DNA of 43,423 nt from Maribacter sp. (GTDB lineage Bacteria > Bacteroidota > Bacteroidia > Flavobacteriales > Flavobacteriaceae). Where the stretch lies: the NCBI GenBank assembly GCA_029287355.1, contig JARFRH010000026.1, positions 1-43,423 of the forward strand. The letters are read 5' to 3'. The notes beneath the pieces are model-generated. The model worked only from the letters and a program-made list of their open reading frames with translations. It did not search any database and was not told where the DNA came from. This document shows, piece after piece, positions 10,066-20,000 of the stretch; within the stretch, counting starts at the first letter, position 1, and every line of letters starts with the position of its first letter. Both the position numbers and the translations under genes were made by a program.

Positions 10066-10275
10066 ATGTTAAATACTTATTTTAGAGTTATCGTTGGCAC
10101 ATTAGTTTTAGTAAGTGTTGCCCTGTCCGTTTATGTGCATATGAACTGGTTGTGGTTTACTGTTTTCATTGGTGTTAATTTAATACAATCCGCATTTACG
10201 AAGTGGTGTTTATTGGAGATAATTCTTTTGAAATTAGGGGTAAAAAAAAATGAAGGTAGTCGTATAGCACAGTAA
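10066..10275 (+). CDS. DUF2892/YgaP-like transmembrane protein
   Basis: 69-aa ORF with two hydrophobic segments (FRVIVGTLVLVSVALSVYVHMNWLWFTVFIGVNLIQSAFTKWC). Confidence 0.75.
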   Translation: MLNTYFRVIVGTLVLVSVALSVYVHMNWLWFTVFIGVNLIQSAFTKWCLLEIILLKLGVKKNEGSRIAQ

Positions 10276-10439
10276 CTAAATTCAAATCCGTTATTACACA
10301 GACCCTGTACTTACATGAATTTCATCTAGCATATCCAATTGCCCGGATTAATAGTTCCTTGTAATTCAAAAACAATATAACCTGTAAATCAAAGATTTAA
10401 AGGCTATTTGAGTGTTTTATGTAGTCTAAAAGTGAGCTC

Positions 10440-10737
10440 GATAGGGTTTGAATTCCCCTTGCATGAATTTCTCGCCATGGGATAGGACATAAAAAACCTG
10501 ACGACATCGTCAGGGTTCATATTTCGATTTTTAATTTGGCTGGTGCTCGAATCGGACCGAGGGATTCAAAAAATACCGGTGCACATATGCCGTTCTGGGC
10601 CAGTTGGCTTAGGGCCTTTAATTATTTTATAATCAAAAAATTAAAACTGGGCCTGGCAAAGTATGCACTGAATGGCGCACCGAAATGTACCTGAATTTTA
10701 TATGAACTTGTTTGTAGGAAAATGAAATAAACTTACT
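10440..10737. repeat. Left copy of diverged direct repeat (putative att-like boundary)
   Basis: Blocks shared with 41750-41998: CTGAC..ATCGTCAGGGTTCATATTTC.ATTT, GGCTGG.GCTCGAA, GCACYGAATRGCGCACCG, GAACTTGTTTGT.GG. Confidence 0.6.
10491..10514 (-). terminator. Terminator for minus-strand transcription
   Basis: CCTGACGA CA TCGTCAGG stem; minus strand continues with TTTTTT. Confidence 0.65.
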
Positions 10738-10850
10738 AGGCATTTATAATTATAGACCTCTTTTATTTTATATCCAATACTTCTTTTCTTCGATTGTTTT
10801 GATATGTTTTATCCTTGTTGCTTTTACTAAATTTATCTAAAAGATCAATC

Positions 10851-11246
10851 CTAAAAATCGTTTTCATCACTATAGGCTTGGTTGCATTTTCCAATTTCCT
10901 CATTTGCCCTATCCGTTGTAAAACCGAGTCCAATGGCATATTTAAAAATCAATTTTCGTTCCTCTTCATCGATTTTATGGTCGGCATAGATAATGCGACA
11001 CAAATCATGGAGTCGCTCAATACGTTCTTCCAAGGAATAGGGCGGAATCAATGGATATTTCTCTGGATGTTTCAATATGGGTTTGACCTCCTCTTCGGAA
11101 ACATCGAGCTTTAAAGCCAAACGTTTCAAAACGGTTTCTTCTTCCGGGTTGATTGGGCCGTCGATGCTGGCCAACTTCACTATGGCCGCAAAGTGGGAAA
11201 CATTACTTTGGTGTTCGCCTGATTCGTAAGCTTCTAAGATTGACAT
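10851..11246 (-). CDS. TerB-family (tellurite-resistance-like) protein
   Basis: VKLASIDGPINPEEETVLKRLALKLDVSEEE...IIYADHKIDEEERKLIFKYAIGLGF. Confidence 0.75.
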   Translation of the reverse strand: MSILEAYESGEHQSNVSHFAAIVKLASIDGPINPEEETVLKRLALKLDVSEEEVKPILKHPEKYPLIPPYSLEERIERLHDLCRIIYADHKIDEEERKLIFKYAIGLGFTTDRANEEIGKCNQAYSDENDF

Positions 11247-11304
11247 TTTCTTTATTTTTAGGTTACTATGTATTCAATATTTAGTTTTCAACCTGAAGGA
11301 TAGC

Positions 11305-11703
11305 CTAAAGAAATCCTCCTATATAATTGTAAATCCTTGTTTTGTAATCGTTAATACCTGCATAGAATTCCTCAAAACAATCTTTTAACACCTTATGGTT
11401 TTCCAAGTAGTAGGTATCGCAAGAAATGTCCTGACACTCCAAAAAACCGCGCAATTTGTCCTCATATTCGGTGATTTCTTTTTTTAGATTCTTCGCTTCC
11501 AATGTTCTGGTACCTACTTCTTGCTTGAACTGTTGTAATCGCTCAAAAAGATTGGGTGTGTTATTCTTGTATATATGGGCATTCAATAACTTTTCTATAA
11601 ACTGGGTTTCAGTCTCAATAGATTCAAGGGTTGATTTCCACCATTGGGCATCACGTTGAAAAGCGGTCAATAGTTCTTCCTGTGTATTTTGTTCGCCCAA
11701 CAT
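11305..11703 (-). CDS. Hypothetical coiled-coil protein
   Basis: 132-aa ORF, helix-rich; preceded by Crp/Fnr-like dyad and -7 element. Confidence 0.65.
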   Translation of the reverse strand: MLGEQNTQEELLTAFQRDAQWWKSTLESIETETQFIEKLLNAHIYKNNTPNLFERLQQFKQEVGTRTLEAKNLKKEITEYEDKLRGFLECQDISCDTYYLENHKVLKDCFEEFYAGINDYKTRIYNYIGGFL

Positions 11704-11756
11704 TTTTAATATTTTAAAATTAATCTAAAATTACGTTTTGTGACGTCTTCTTAAAA

Positions 11757-11768
11757 TGATCGTTGTCA
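11757..11768 (-). promoter_or_regulatory. Crp/Fnr-like dyad TGACAACGATCA (minus) for 11305-11703
   Basis: Centre 11762.5; -7 TAATTTTA starts at 11733 (29.5 bp). Confidence 0.65.
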
Positions 11769-11786
11769 TTTCAATTGATTATTTTT

Positions 11787-12815
11787 CTAAAGGATTTGCA
11801 ACACTTTAGCACCTCTGATCTTTTGTTCCTTGAGCTCAATGAGTACTTCGTTGGCTTGTTCCAAAGGATATATTTGGTACGCTGGTTTGATGGAAGCCTT
11901 TACAGCCAGTTCCAAAAAATCGGCTACGTCTTTACTTGTTACATTGGCGACCGACTTGATTTCCTTTTCCATCCAAAGATGGTCTCGGTAAGACAGATTT
12001 TGAAGATAGAGCATATCATTTTTCTCTTTACGGATGGCATTGATGACCAATCGGCCACCTTTTTGGAGATTGCCAAGGGCTTCCACAGTGGGTTTCCATG
12101 CGGGCGTGGTATCGATAATGGCATCTAGTTTTTCAGGGGACGGGTCGGCAGTATCGCCCGACCAGACGGCCCCAAGTTCCTTGGCGAACTGCCTTTCCTC
12201 GGCATTTCTTGCGAACACAAAAACTTTTGTATTCGGATAGCTGTGGTTGACCATTTTGAGCACTAAATGTGCAGAAGCCCCAAAACCCGTTAGTCCCAAA
12301 TTATCCCCATCCTTGATTAGTGCAAGTTGAAGGGAGCGGTAACCGATGGCCCCTGCACATAGCAAAGGGGCTGCTTCGGCATCTGTAAAAAAGTTGGGAA
12401 TGGCATGGGTGTATTGTTCGGGAACTGTCATATATTCGGTATAACCACCGTTCACGTCCTTTCCAGTGCCTATAAAATCATCACATAGGTTTTCATTGCT
12501 CTCCAGACAAAATTTGCATTTACCACAGGCGGAAAATATCCATGCTACCCCAACTCGATCGCCGACCTTGAATTTTGAAGTGCTTTTGCCTAATTTCTCC
12601 ACAATACCAATAACTTGATGCCCAAGGACCACGGGAAGTTTTGGCGGTACCAACCTTCCCTCGATTTCATCGAGTTCGGTATGGCAGACGCCACAGACCG
12701 AAATTTTAATACGTACTTCCCCATTCTTTGGTATGGGTATAGGAATATCGACCAAATCAAGGGGTAAACTATTCTCTTTTACCAAAGAAATCCTATTAAG
12801 AACCATTGCTTTCAT
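11787..12815 (-). CDS. Zinc-dependent alcohol dehydrogenase family protein
   Basis: CGVCHTELDEIEGRL...LGHQVIG and structural Zn motif CGKCKFCLESNENLC. Confidence 0.93.
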   Translation of the reverse strand: MKAMVLNRISLVKENSLPLDLVDIPIPIPKNGEVRIKISVCGVCHTELDEIEGRLVPPKLPVVLGHQVIGIVEKLGKSTSKFKVGDRVGVAWIFSACGKCKFCLESNENLCDDFIGTGKDVNGGYTEYMTVPEQYTHAIPNFFTDAEAAPLLCAGAIGYRSLQLALIKDGDNLGLTGFGASAHLVLKMVNHSYPNTKVFVFARNAEERQFAKELGAVWSGDTADPSPEKLDAIIDTTPAWKPTVEALGNLQKGGRLVINAIRKEKNDMLYLQNLSYRDHLWMEKEIKSVANVTSKDVADFLELAVKASIKPAYQIYPLEQANEVLIELKEQKIRGAKVLQIL

Positions 12816-12963
12816 ACATCGATTTGTTGTCGTCCCATATTCACTTTACCATAAGAATCAAATGAGGGTAATTAATAAGGGCGCTTTTTATCATAAGCCA
12901 TCAGTGTGGGAATCCTTAAAGATTAATTATCATAAATGTAATTGAAACAGTCCCGGTTCTATA

Positions 12964-12975
12964 TGATGTCCGTCA
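12964..12975. promoter_or_regulatory. Bidirectional Crp/Fnr-like dyad TGATGTCCGTCA
   Basis: Centre 12969.5; plus -7 TAATTTTA at 12999 and minus -7 TACATTTA starting at 12940, both 29.5 bp away. Confidence 0.7.
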
Positions 12976-13031
12976 TTTTAACTATTAGGGCATTTCGTTA
13001 ATTTTATCCGGAAACCAAAGTGAAATCACAA

Positions 13032-13700
13032 ATGAAGACAGAACAGGAATATAAATCCGTAAATATTACCTTAGATGGGCTTACGCTAAAAGGAAATCTC
13101 GCTATTCCCAAAAACGCAATCGGGATGGTCATTTTTTCACATGGGAGCGGGAGTAGTCGTCTAAGTCCTAGAAATAATTATGTGGCCGGGGTTTTACAAG
13201 AAAAGGGGTTGGCCACCTTATTGTTCGACTTATTGACCGAAAAGGAAGATGGGGTTTATGAAAATAGGTTCAATATCGATTTGATTACCATGCGCCTTAT
13301 TGATGTTACGCAGTGGGTACAGCATCAAAAAGAAGTCAAGGGTTTGTCAATCGGATATTTTGGGGCGAGTACAGGAGCTGCTTCGGCATTACGGGCAGCC
13401 GCTTTTTATGGCAATGACATTATGGCCGTGGTCTCAAGGGGAGGTAGGCCGGATCTCGCACTACAGGATCTATACAAAGTAACAGCACCTACACTCTTGA
13501 TTGTTGGAGGTCGGGACAATGTGGTCATCGAACTAAATGAAAAAGCCTATCAAAAACTACAATGCGAAAGGAAACTGGAAATTATACCCAAAGCCACACA
13601 CTTGTTCGAAGAACCGGGCAAATTGGAAGAAGTAGCTCGGATATCGGCCAACTGGTTTGCCGCACATTTACAACCAGAAAAAAAAGCGAAAGATGTTTAA
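13032..13700 (+). CDS. Alpha/beta hydrolase (dienelactone hydrolase-like)
   Basis: IFSHGSGSSRLSPRN...IGYFGASTGAASAL...ATHLFEEPG; ATG at 13032 preferred over GTG at 13020. Confidence 0.88.
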   Translation: MKTEQEYKSVNITLDGLTLKGNLAIPKNAIGMVIFSHGSGSSRLSPRNNYVAGVLQEKGLATLLFDLLTEKEDGVYENRFNIDLITMRLIDVTQWVQHQKEVKGLSIGYFGASTGAASALRAAAFYGNDIMAVVSRGGRPDLALQDLYKVTAPTLLIVGGRDNVVIELNEKAYQKLQCERKLEIIPKATHLFEEPGKLEEVARISANWFAAHLQPEKKAKDV

Positions 13701-14334
13701 GAACAGAACGGATGCCGGTATACAATTAGCGAAAAAGCTAGTCAAGTTCAAAAATGAAAATATAGTGGTCCTGGCCATTCCAAAAGGGGGACTACCACTC
13801 GGTGCGATTATTGCAAAAACCCTGAATGCACCACTCGATGTGGTACTGACCAAAAAAATTGGACACCCTTTCCAAAAAGAATATGCTATTGGAGCGGTAA
13901 GTCTTGAAGACATTATACTGACCGAAGATAAAGCGATTACCAAAAGTTATATCGATAAAGAGACCGCCCGTATACGGGAAAAACTAAAAGAGCAATACGA
14001 TCAATATTATAAAGATAGGCCTCCCGAAAGCCTAAAGGACAAAACGATAATCATTGTTGACGATGGCATCGCTACAGGAAATACCCTTATGGCTACGATA
14101 AAGCTAGTTAGCAAACAAACCCCAACTAAAGTCATAGTTGCTATACCTGTTGCGCCTTCAACAGCCATCCACAGATTGGAAAATAACCCCGATGTGAGTA
14201 AAGTAATCTGTTTATTGGTTCCTAATAATTTTCAGGCAGTTGGCCAGTTTTATGAAGAATTTCATCAAGTTTCGAGTCAAGAGGCCATACAATTATTAAT
14301 CGAAGCCAATGCGCCTACGAAGTCTGGGCTCTAA
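13693..14334 (+). CDS. Phosphoribosyltransferase
   Basis: PRPP motif IIIVDDGIATGNTL; start overlaps the preceding hydrolase stop by 8 bp. Confidence 0.9.
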   Translation: MFKNRTDAGIQLAKKLVKFKNENIVVLAIPKGGLPLGAIIAKTLNAPLDVVLTKKIGHPFQKEYAIGAVSLEDIILTEDKAITKSYIDKETARIREKLKEQYDQYYKDRPPESLKDKTIIIVDDGIATGNTLMATIKLVSKQTPTKVIVAIPVAPSTAIHRLENNPDVSKVICLLVPNNFQAVGQFYEEFHQVSSQEAIQLLIEANAPTKSGL

Positions 14335-14401
14335 TAATGGGGAACTAGCACTTTTTTTGTACACCCCCACTTTAAGTGTAGGTTACTATTCGTTATGATT
14401 T

Positions 14402-15046
14402 TCATTTTTTAGTCGCTTTCACAACCACAAAAGACCCTTCCCCATAGCCTGCCTTCGGCATTTGTACTTCTTTGATTTCGTCTAAATCGCCAAACAGCGT
14501 CTGTATGAATTCCAGATTCTTGAATCCATTTTCCTTAAGCAATTTCTCTATTCGGTCAACAGAATAGAAAGTGGCCTTTCCAAAAAAGGTACTGCGGTGG
14601 CGCTTTCCCAAATATTGTTTTGCCACGCTTTGGTCCTTATCCAAAAAACCGATCAAGATGGCACCCTTGTGTTTCAATACCCTATGAGCCTCTGCCAAGG
14701 CTTGCTTAATTTTATCAAGGTGGCATACGGTCACAAAAAGCACAAAATCGAATTGCAAATCGCTATAGGGAAGACTTTCCGCAACGCCATCTATTACCTC
14801 GATTCCCCTTCCTATGGCTTTTTTGGCCATGGCCTTAGAAGGTTCAACACCTTCTTTGATACCTAAAGGAAGTGCAAACTGTCCTGTACCAAGACCCACT
14901 TCGATACCCCGCAAGTTTTCGGGTAATTTCTGTAACTGTTCCCTTATGGCCATTATCTCCGATTGATAGACCTCGGCATAGGCTTCATACCATTTTTCGT
15001 ATGCTTCAACATTTTTGTCGAATATTTCTGTCTGTAACATAATCAT
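14402..15046 (-). CDS. Class I SAM-dependent methyltransferase
   Basis: GIEVGLGTGQFALPLG...; start moved to ATG 15046 (or 15040) because a putative promoter lies at about 15071-15064. Confidence 0.85.
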   Translation of the reverse strand: MIMLQTEIFDKNVEAYEKWYEAYAEVYQSEIMAIREQLQKLPENLRGIEVGLGTGQFALPLGIKEGVEPSKAMAKKAIGRGIEVIDGVAESLPYSDLQFDFVLFVTVCHLDKIKQALAEAHRVLKHKGAILIGFLDKDQSVAKQYLGKRHRSTFFGKATFYSVDRIEKLLKENGFKNLEFIQTLFGDLDEIKEVQMPKAGYGEGSFVVVKATKK

Positions 15047-15094
15047 CTTGTTTTTAATTTTTCCAAATATCCCAACCAGTGGGATGATAAGCAA

Positions 15095-15106
15095 TGACCT
15101 TGATTA
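15095..15106 (-). promoter_or_regulatory. Weak Crp/Fnr-like dyad TAATCAAGGTCA (minus)
   Basis: One mismatch in dyad; -7-like GATATTTG starts at 15071 (29.5 bp). Confidence 0.4.
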
Positions 15107-15150
15107 GGCCTGGAATACTAACCACATTGAACTATACCTGAGAATGACCA

Positions 15151-16323
15151 TCAAAACCTAAAAAGCGCATTCATCGAACTACCTGTTACGGGCATTTCTT
15201 CGGAATTCAAAAAATATGCTTGGCCACCTTGGCGAAAGGTTTCCAATGCGGCAAGGTTGGTCAATGAGGTATTGTACGTTTCTTGTTGGTCGTCAATGGT
15301 AACTTTGTTGCTCTCGATATCATAAATACCGAAAAGATCAATGTCATTTTCAATGAAAAGGGTATCGACCTTTCCGTTCAAGGCAGCGTTGATAATCTCA
15401 TCAATCTCATAGGATGTCTTTTGGGTATGGTACAATTCCTTAAATTGCGTTAACTTCTCTGCTAGGGGTTTTGCGAAATGGGGTTCCATCAAATCCCAAG
15501 ATGCCTGGTGCAAACTTGTCTTCACTTTGAACTCTGGATCACCCCCTATGTTTTCTTGGTAAAGTTCAGTATATGTGCTCGCCTGCTTATAGAGATCGAA
15601 CAAATAGTCTACACAAGCTAATACCAAGGGCGCACTTTTATCTGAAATGGCCTTTTTCACTCCTTGATCAACTGCCTTGAAAAAGGTAAGCAGTTCTTTT
15701 CTATGATCATCCTTACCCTCACCGTGGCCGTGAAATACGCCAGCGCCATGTACGTTCTGACCGCTTCTAAACTGTAGCATTTTTGGCTTGTAGTCAAAGC
15801 CTACAGCCTCCTCTAGTCGATTTGGGGCAAAATCCTCAATGTTCATATCCTTAAAACCGTATCTAGATGCTTTATAGAGACGTATATAGTCTTGACTCAG
15901 CTCCAAAAGATAATATCGGCCATTATTATGGTAAAGTGCCAACAAGGGATTTAGATAAAAACGACTGGACACGTAAGTCTTTGCCTTGAATGCTATGGGT
16001 ACCTGATACAAGCGCATTCCTTCTTCCGGATCTAAGAAAATGACCAACCCTTCTGACGGATTCCTCCAGAGTTCAACCTGATCAAGAAGTTGCACTACGG
16101 GTTTAAGATAGTTAGCTATTTCGTCCTTATGCATTTGATGTTCCGTCAAAGTCACCTTCACTTTATTGATACTTTGTTTAAGTGAGGCTTGTGCCAGGTG
16201 CATGTTTTGCTCCTTTCCCTTTTTATCCATGGGGAGGTAGATGGAAATACAATGGAGTGCACGTTTCTCCATTAAGGATTCAAAAATTTCTTTTGGTAAC
16301 GGATGTGTTTCAGAAGTATGCAT
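15151..16323 (-). CDS. baeRF3-like (bacterial archaeo-eukaryotic release factor family) protein
   Basis: CISIYLPMDKKGKEQNMHLAQASLK...; start at ATG 16323 inferred from promoter position. Confidence 0.7.
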   Translation of the reverse strand: MHTSETHPLPKEIFESLMEKRALHCISIYLPMDKKGKEQNMHLAQASLKQSINKVKVTLTEHQMHKDEIANYLKPVVQLLDQVELWRNPSEGLVIFLDPEEGMRLYQVPIAFKAKTYVSSRFYLNPLLALYHNNGRYYLLELSQDYIRLYKASRYGFKDMNIEDFAPNRLEEAVGFDYKPKMLQFRSGQNVHGAGVFHGHGEGKDDHRKELLTFFKAVDQGVKKAISDKSAPLVLACVDYLFDLYKQASTYTELYQENIGGDPEFKVKTSLHQASWDLMEPHFAKPLAEKLTQFKELYHTQKTSYEIDEIINAALNGKVDTLFIENDIDLFGIYDIESNKVTIDDQQETYNTSLTNLAALETFRQGGQAYFLNSEEMPVTGSSMNALFRF

Positions 16324-16371
16324 GGCCAAACTATTTTGGGCCAATGTACCGATTGGATGGTATACTCAAAA

Positions 16372-16383
16372 TGATTTCAATCA
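16372..16383 (-). promoter_or_regulatory. Fnr-like dyad TGATTGAAATCA (minus) for the baeRF3-like gene
   Basis: Centre 16377.5; -7-like TACATTGG starts at 16348 (29.5 bp). Confidence 0.55.
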
Positions 16384-16456
16384 GCTAGGAAAAAGAAAAT
16401 AAGCAAATTTTAGACGCTGACAAAAAGAAGTAAGGAAGTATACTACACACAGCATC

Positions 16457-16837
16457 TCATTTGAAAAGGCTTTTGCCCTTTAGGCATTTTTCGATTGATG
16501 CCAAAAGTTCCTCTAATTCAAAGGGCTTAGTGATGTAAGCATCTGCTCCTGCATCCATACCCTTATTAACTTCCATTTTTTCGGATTTGGCACTAAAGAA
16601 AATAAAGGGAATTCTTTTAAGATCGGGATGTTGCCCTAGATTTTTGAGTACGGTAAAGCCATCCATTTCCGGCATAAGGAGGTCGCATAAAATCAAATCG
16701 GGCATGTGAAGTTTGATTTGTTCGAGGCCTATCTTCCCATTCGAGGCGGTCAAAGTAGCGTAGCCCTCAAGTTCCAGAAGTTCTGCCGTATTTTCTCGAA
16801 TGGTCGTGCTGTCCTCGATAATAAGGATTCTAATCAT
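16457..16837 (-). CDS. Response regulator receiver-domain protein (CheY-like)
   Basis: MIRILIIEDSTTIRENTAELLELEGY...PDLILCDLLMPEMDGF...YITKPFELEEL. Confidence 0.92.
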   Translation of the reverse strand: MIRILIIEDSTTIRENTAELLELEGYATLTASNGKIGLEQIKLHMPDLILCDLLMPEMDGFTVLKNLGQHPDLKRIPFIFFSAKSEKMEVNKGMDAGADAYITKPFELEELLASIEKCLKGKSLFK

Positions 16838-16994
16838 TGCCAAAGCGAATATTATAAAATTTGAGGGAGGAAAAAGATACAAAAAATAGTATAATTTGAA
16901 GGAATATTCTTCTTGTTTATGAAGCCTTGGATTATACCCGTCTTAAACTCAGGGGCGATATCAAGCTGTTATTTATAGGACAATTATCCCCAAC

Positions 16995-17006
16995 TGATGT
17001 GTGTCA
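16995..17006 (+). promoter_or_regulatory. Crp/Fnr-like dyad TGATGTGTGTCA for the GT3-GT35 gene
   Basis: Centre 17000.5; -7 TAGTTTTA at 17030 (29.5 bp). Confidence 0.65.
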
Positions 17007-17076
17007 TACCAAAAGTCTTTTCCTCCTCATAGTTTTATCCTTCAAATACCCTAATTAAATATATAGGTCTCCAAGC

Positions 17077-20000
17077 ATGGAAAATAACAATGAAGCACAC
17101 CAAACGCCGGATTTTGTCTTTGAGGTAAGCTGGGAAGTATGCAATAAACTTGGTGGCATTTACACCGTGGTATCCACCAAGGCATCTTTAATGAAGGAGA
17201 AATATGGTGATAACTTCATCATGATCGGTCCAGACTTGTACAAAGAGGAAAACGGAAACAAGGAATTCTTAGAAGATACCGAGCTCTTCCAAACCTGGAA
17301 AGATCAGTTCAATACCGACTCCCTAAAAATTAGGACAGGCCGATGGAATATTCCAAGTAAACCGATTGTCATCCTTATTGATTTTTCACCATTATTCGTT
17401 AAAAAAGACCAAATCTTCAGCGAGTTGTGGGCAAAGAACGGACTGGATTCGCTCATGGGTGGATGGAATTATATCGAACCTGCTCTGTTCGGTGTGGCAT
17501 CGGGTAAGGTCATCGAACGTTTTTGCCAGTTTAATCTTCAGCGTGACCAGCATGGCCTAGCACATTTTCATGAATGGATGACCGGTGCCGGTGTGCTATA
17601 TCTTGAAAATTTAGCACCGGAAATTTCTACCGTATTTACTACCCATGCCACCTTTACCGGTAGGGTACTGTGTAGTAACGGTGAACCATTTTATAGCCGA
17701 TTCGAAACGTACGACGGTAATCAAGTTGCTAAGGAATTTAATGTCGTGGCACAACATTCCCTTGAAAAAATTGCAGCCATAACTGCGGACGCCTTTACTA
17801 CGGTTAGCGATAATACGGCACAAGAATGCCAACAATTACTTGGTAAGGCCGTAGACCTGGTAACGACCAATGGCTTTGACGATTCGTTTTTGCCCCAGAA
17901 AGACCAGTTTGCAAAAAAACAAACAGAGGCTAGAAAAAAAATAGTGCAGGTAGCTTCGGCGGTTTTAGGATACGAGGTGAACCAAGACAGTTTTCTAGTA
18001 GCCACTAGCGGAAGATACGAATACAGAAACAAGGGCATTGACATCTTCGTTGACGCCATGGCAAATTTGGAGGGCAAAAAAGATGCGAAACGGCAGGTAA
18101 TCGCTTTTGTACTGGTACCGGCACCGCATACCAATGCAAGGCCGGAGGTAACCGATGGTCTTGCTTCCAACCATTTTGAACGCGCAGACGAACCATCGCC
18201 ACTGACCCATTATTTACAAAATCCGGATAAAGATCTTATTCTCCAACAAATCAATAACAGCGGCCTATTCAACTACCCTACATCCAATGTAAAGATTATC
18301 TACGCCCCAATCTATTTAAATGGTAGCGATGGAGTATTCAATATGACCTACTATAATCTTTTAATTGGTTTTGATCTTACCATTTTTCCTTCGTATTACG
18401 AACCTTTTGGATATACTCCTTTAGAGAGCCTAGCCTTCCACGTTCCCACGGTCACTACTACTTTAACGGGCTTTGGTAAGCAGGTAAAATCAAAATTGAC
18501 CAATTTCAAGCAAGGCATGCAGGTTATAGAACGTTCCGATTATAACGATCGGAGCGTTACCGACCAGATTACCAACCATATCTATGAATTAAGCAATCAA
18601 GATGCGAAAGAAATGCAATTGGCTAGGGAGAAGGCTTTCGAAATTTCCCAATCCTTTTTATGGAAGAATCTGATTCATCATTATGATGCTGTTTATTCCT
18701 TGGCATTGAGACGACAGGCCTTACGAACAGTTTCCTTTGAACGCCTTAGAAAGCTGGCTCCGGCGGTCGACGTTGAAATGGCAAAATCGAATGATCCTAT
18801 TTGGAAAAAAGCTATGGTTAAATTTAAGCTGCCAAAAGCCTTGAAAAATCTAGAAAAATTATCGAAAAATCTCTGGTGGACATGGCATCAAGAGGCAAGT
18901 GAGCTATTCGCCTCCATTGATGAAGAAATATGGGAGACGAAAAAACACAACCCTATCGCACTGCTCAGCGCGTTGGATTATAACCGGCTTCTAGAACTGG
19001 AAAAGGATACAGGTTTTATGGAAAGCCTCCAAAGAATTTCAGCAAAATTTGATGATTATATGGCAAAAGCACCTAAAAAAACAAATTTCAAGGTAGCTTA
19101 TTTATGCATGGAATACGGGCTACACGAATCCATCCCCATATATTCTGGTGGATTAGGAATTTTGGCGGGTGACTATCTAAAAGAGGCAAGTGACCAAAAT
19201 ACCGATGTAGTGGCGTTTGGTCTGCTATACAGGTACGGCTATTTTGATCAGGGGCTTACCTTGCATGGCAATCAGGTCGCACAATATATCAAACAACATT
19301 TTACAATGTTACCCATTAGCCCTGTATGTGATGCAATGGGCAAGCGATTGATCTTACCGCTTCCTTTCCGTGGTCCTATTATTAGCGCACAGGTATGGAA
19401 AATGGAGATAGGCCGTATTGCGTTGTATTTATTCGATACCGATATTCCCGAAAATAGCGATGAGAATAAGAAGATAACGCACAATTTATATGGTGGCAAT
19501 ACTGAGAACCGATTTCGGCAAGAGCTTTTATTGGCCGCAAATTCACTAGAGCTCATGGAAATACTTCAAATAAAACCTGATTTGTTTCATTATAACGAAG
19601 GCCATACCGCTTTTACGGGCTTGATTCGGATTGTCAAACTTGTGGCACAGGAAAATTTAAGTTTTGAGGAAGCAGGCCAATTCGTAAAGGCATCCACACT
19701 TTTCACGACACATACCCCTGTACCTGCCGGACAGGACATTTTTGGCGAAGATTTGCTTAGAAGCTATCAGGCACATTTTGCGGATAGCATGAACATGACC
19801 TGGGATCGGTTCTATGGCCTAGGGAAAATAAATCCTAATGACCCAAAAGAAAATTTTTCAATGACTTATTTGGCTGCTAAACTGGCCGGGGAAATTAACG
19901 CAGTGAGTAAGATACATGCCGAAGTTATGCAAAAAATGTTCTGTCCCATTTGGAAAGGGTTCCTGTCCGAAGAACTTCAGATCAATAACGTCACCAACGG

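Noticed and set aside
10815-11114. Plus-strand ORF 99 aa opposite the TerB-like gene
   Set aside because: Antisense to a recognisable TerB-family protein.
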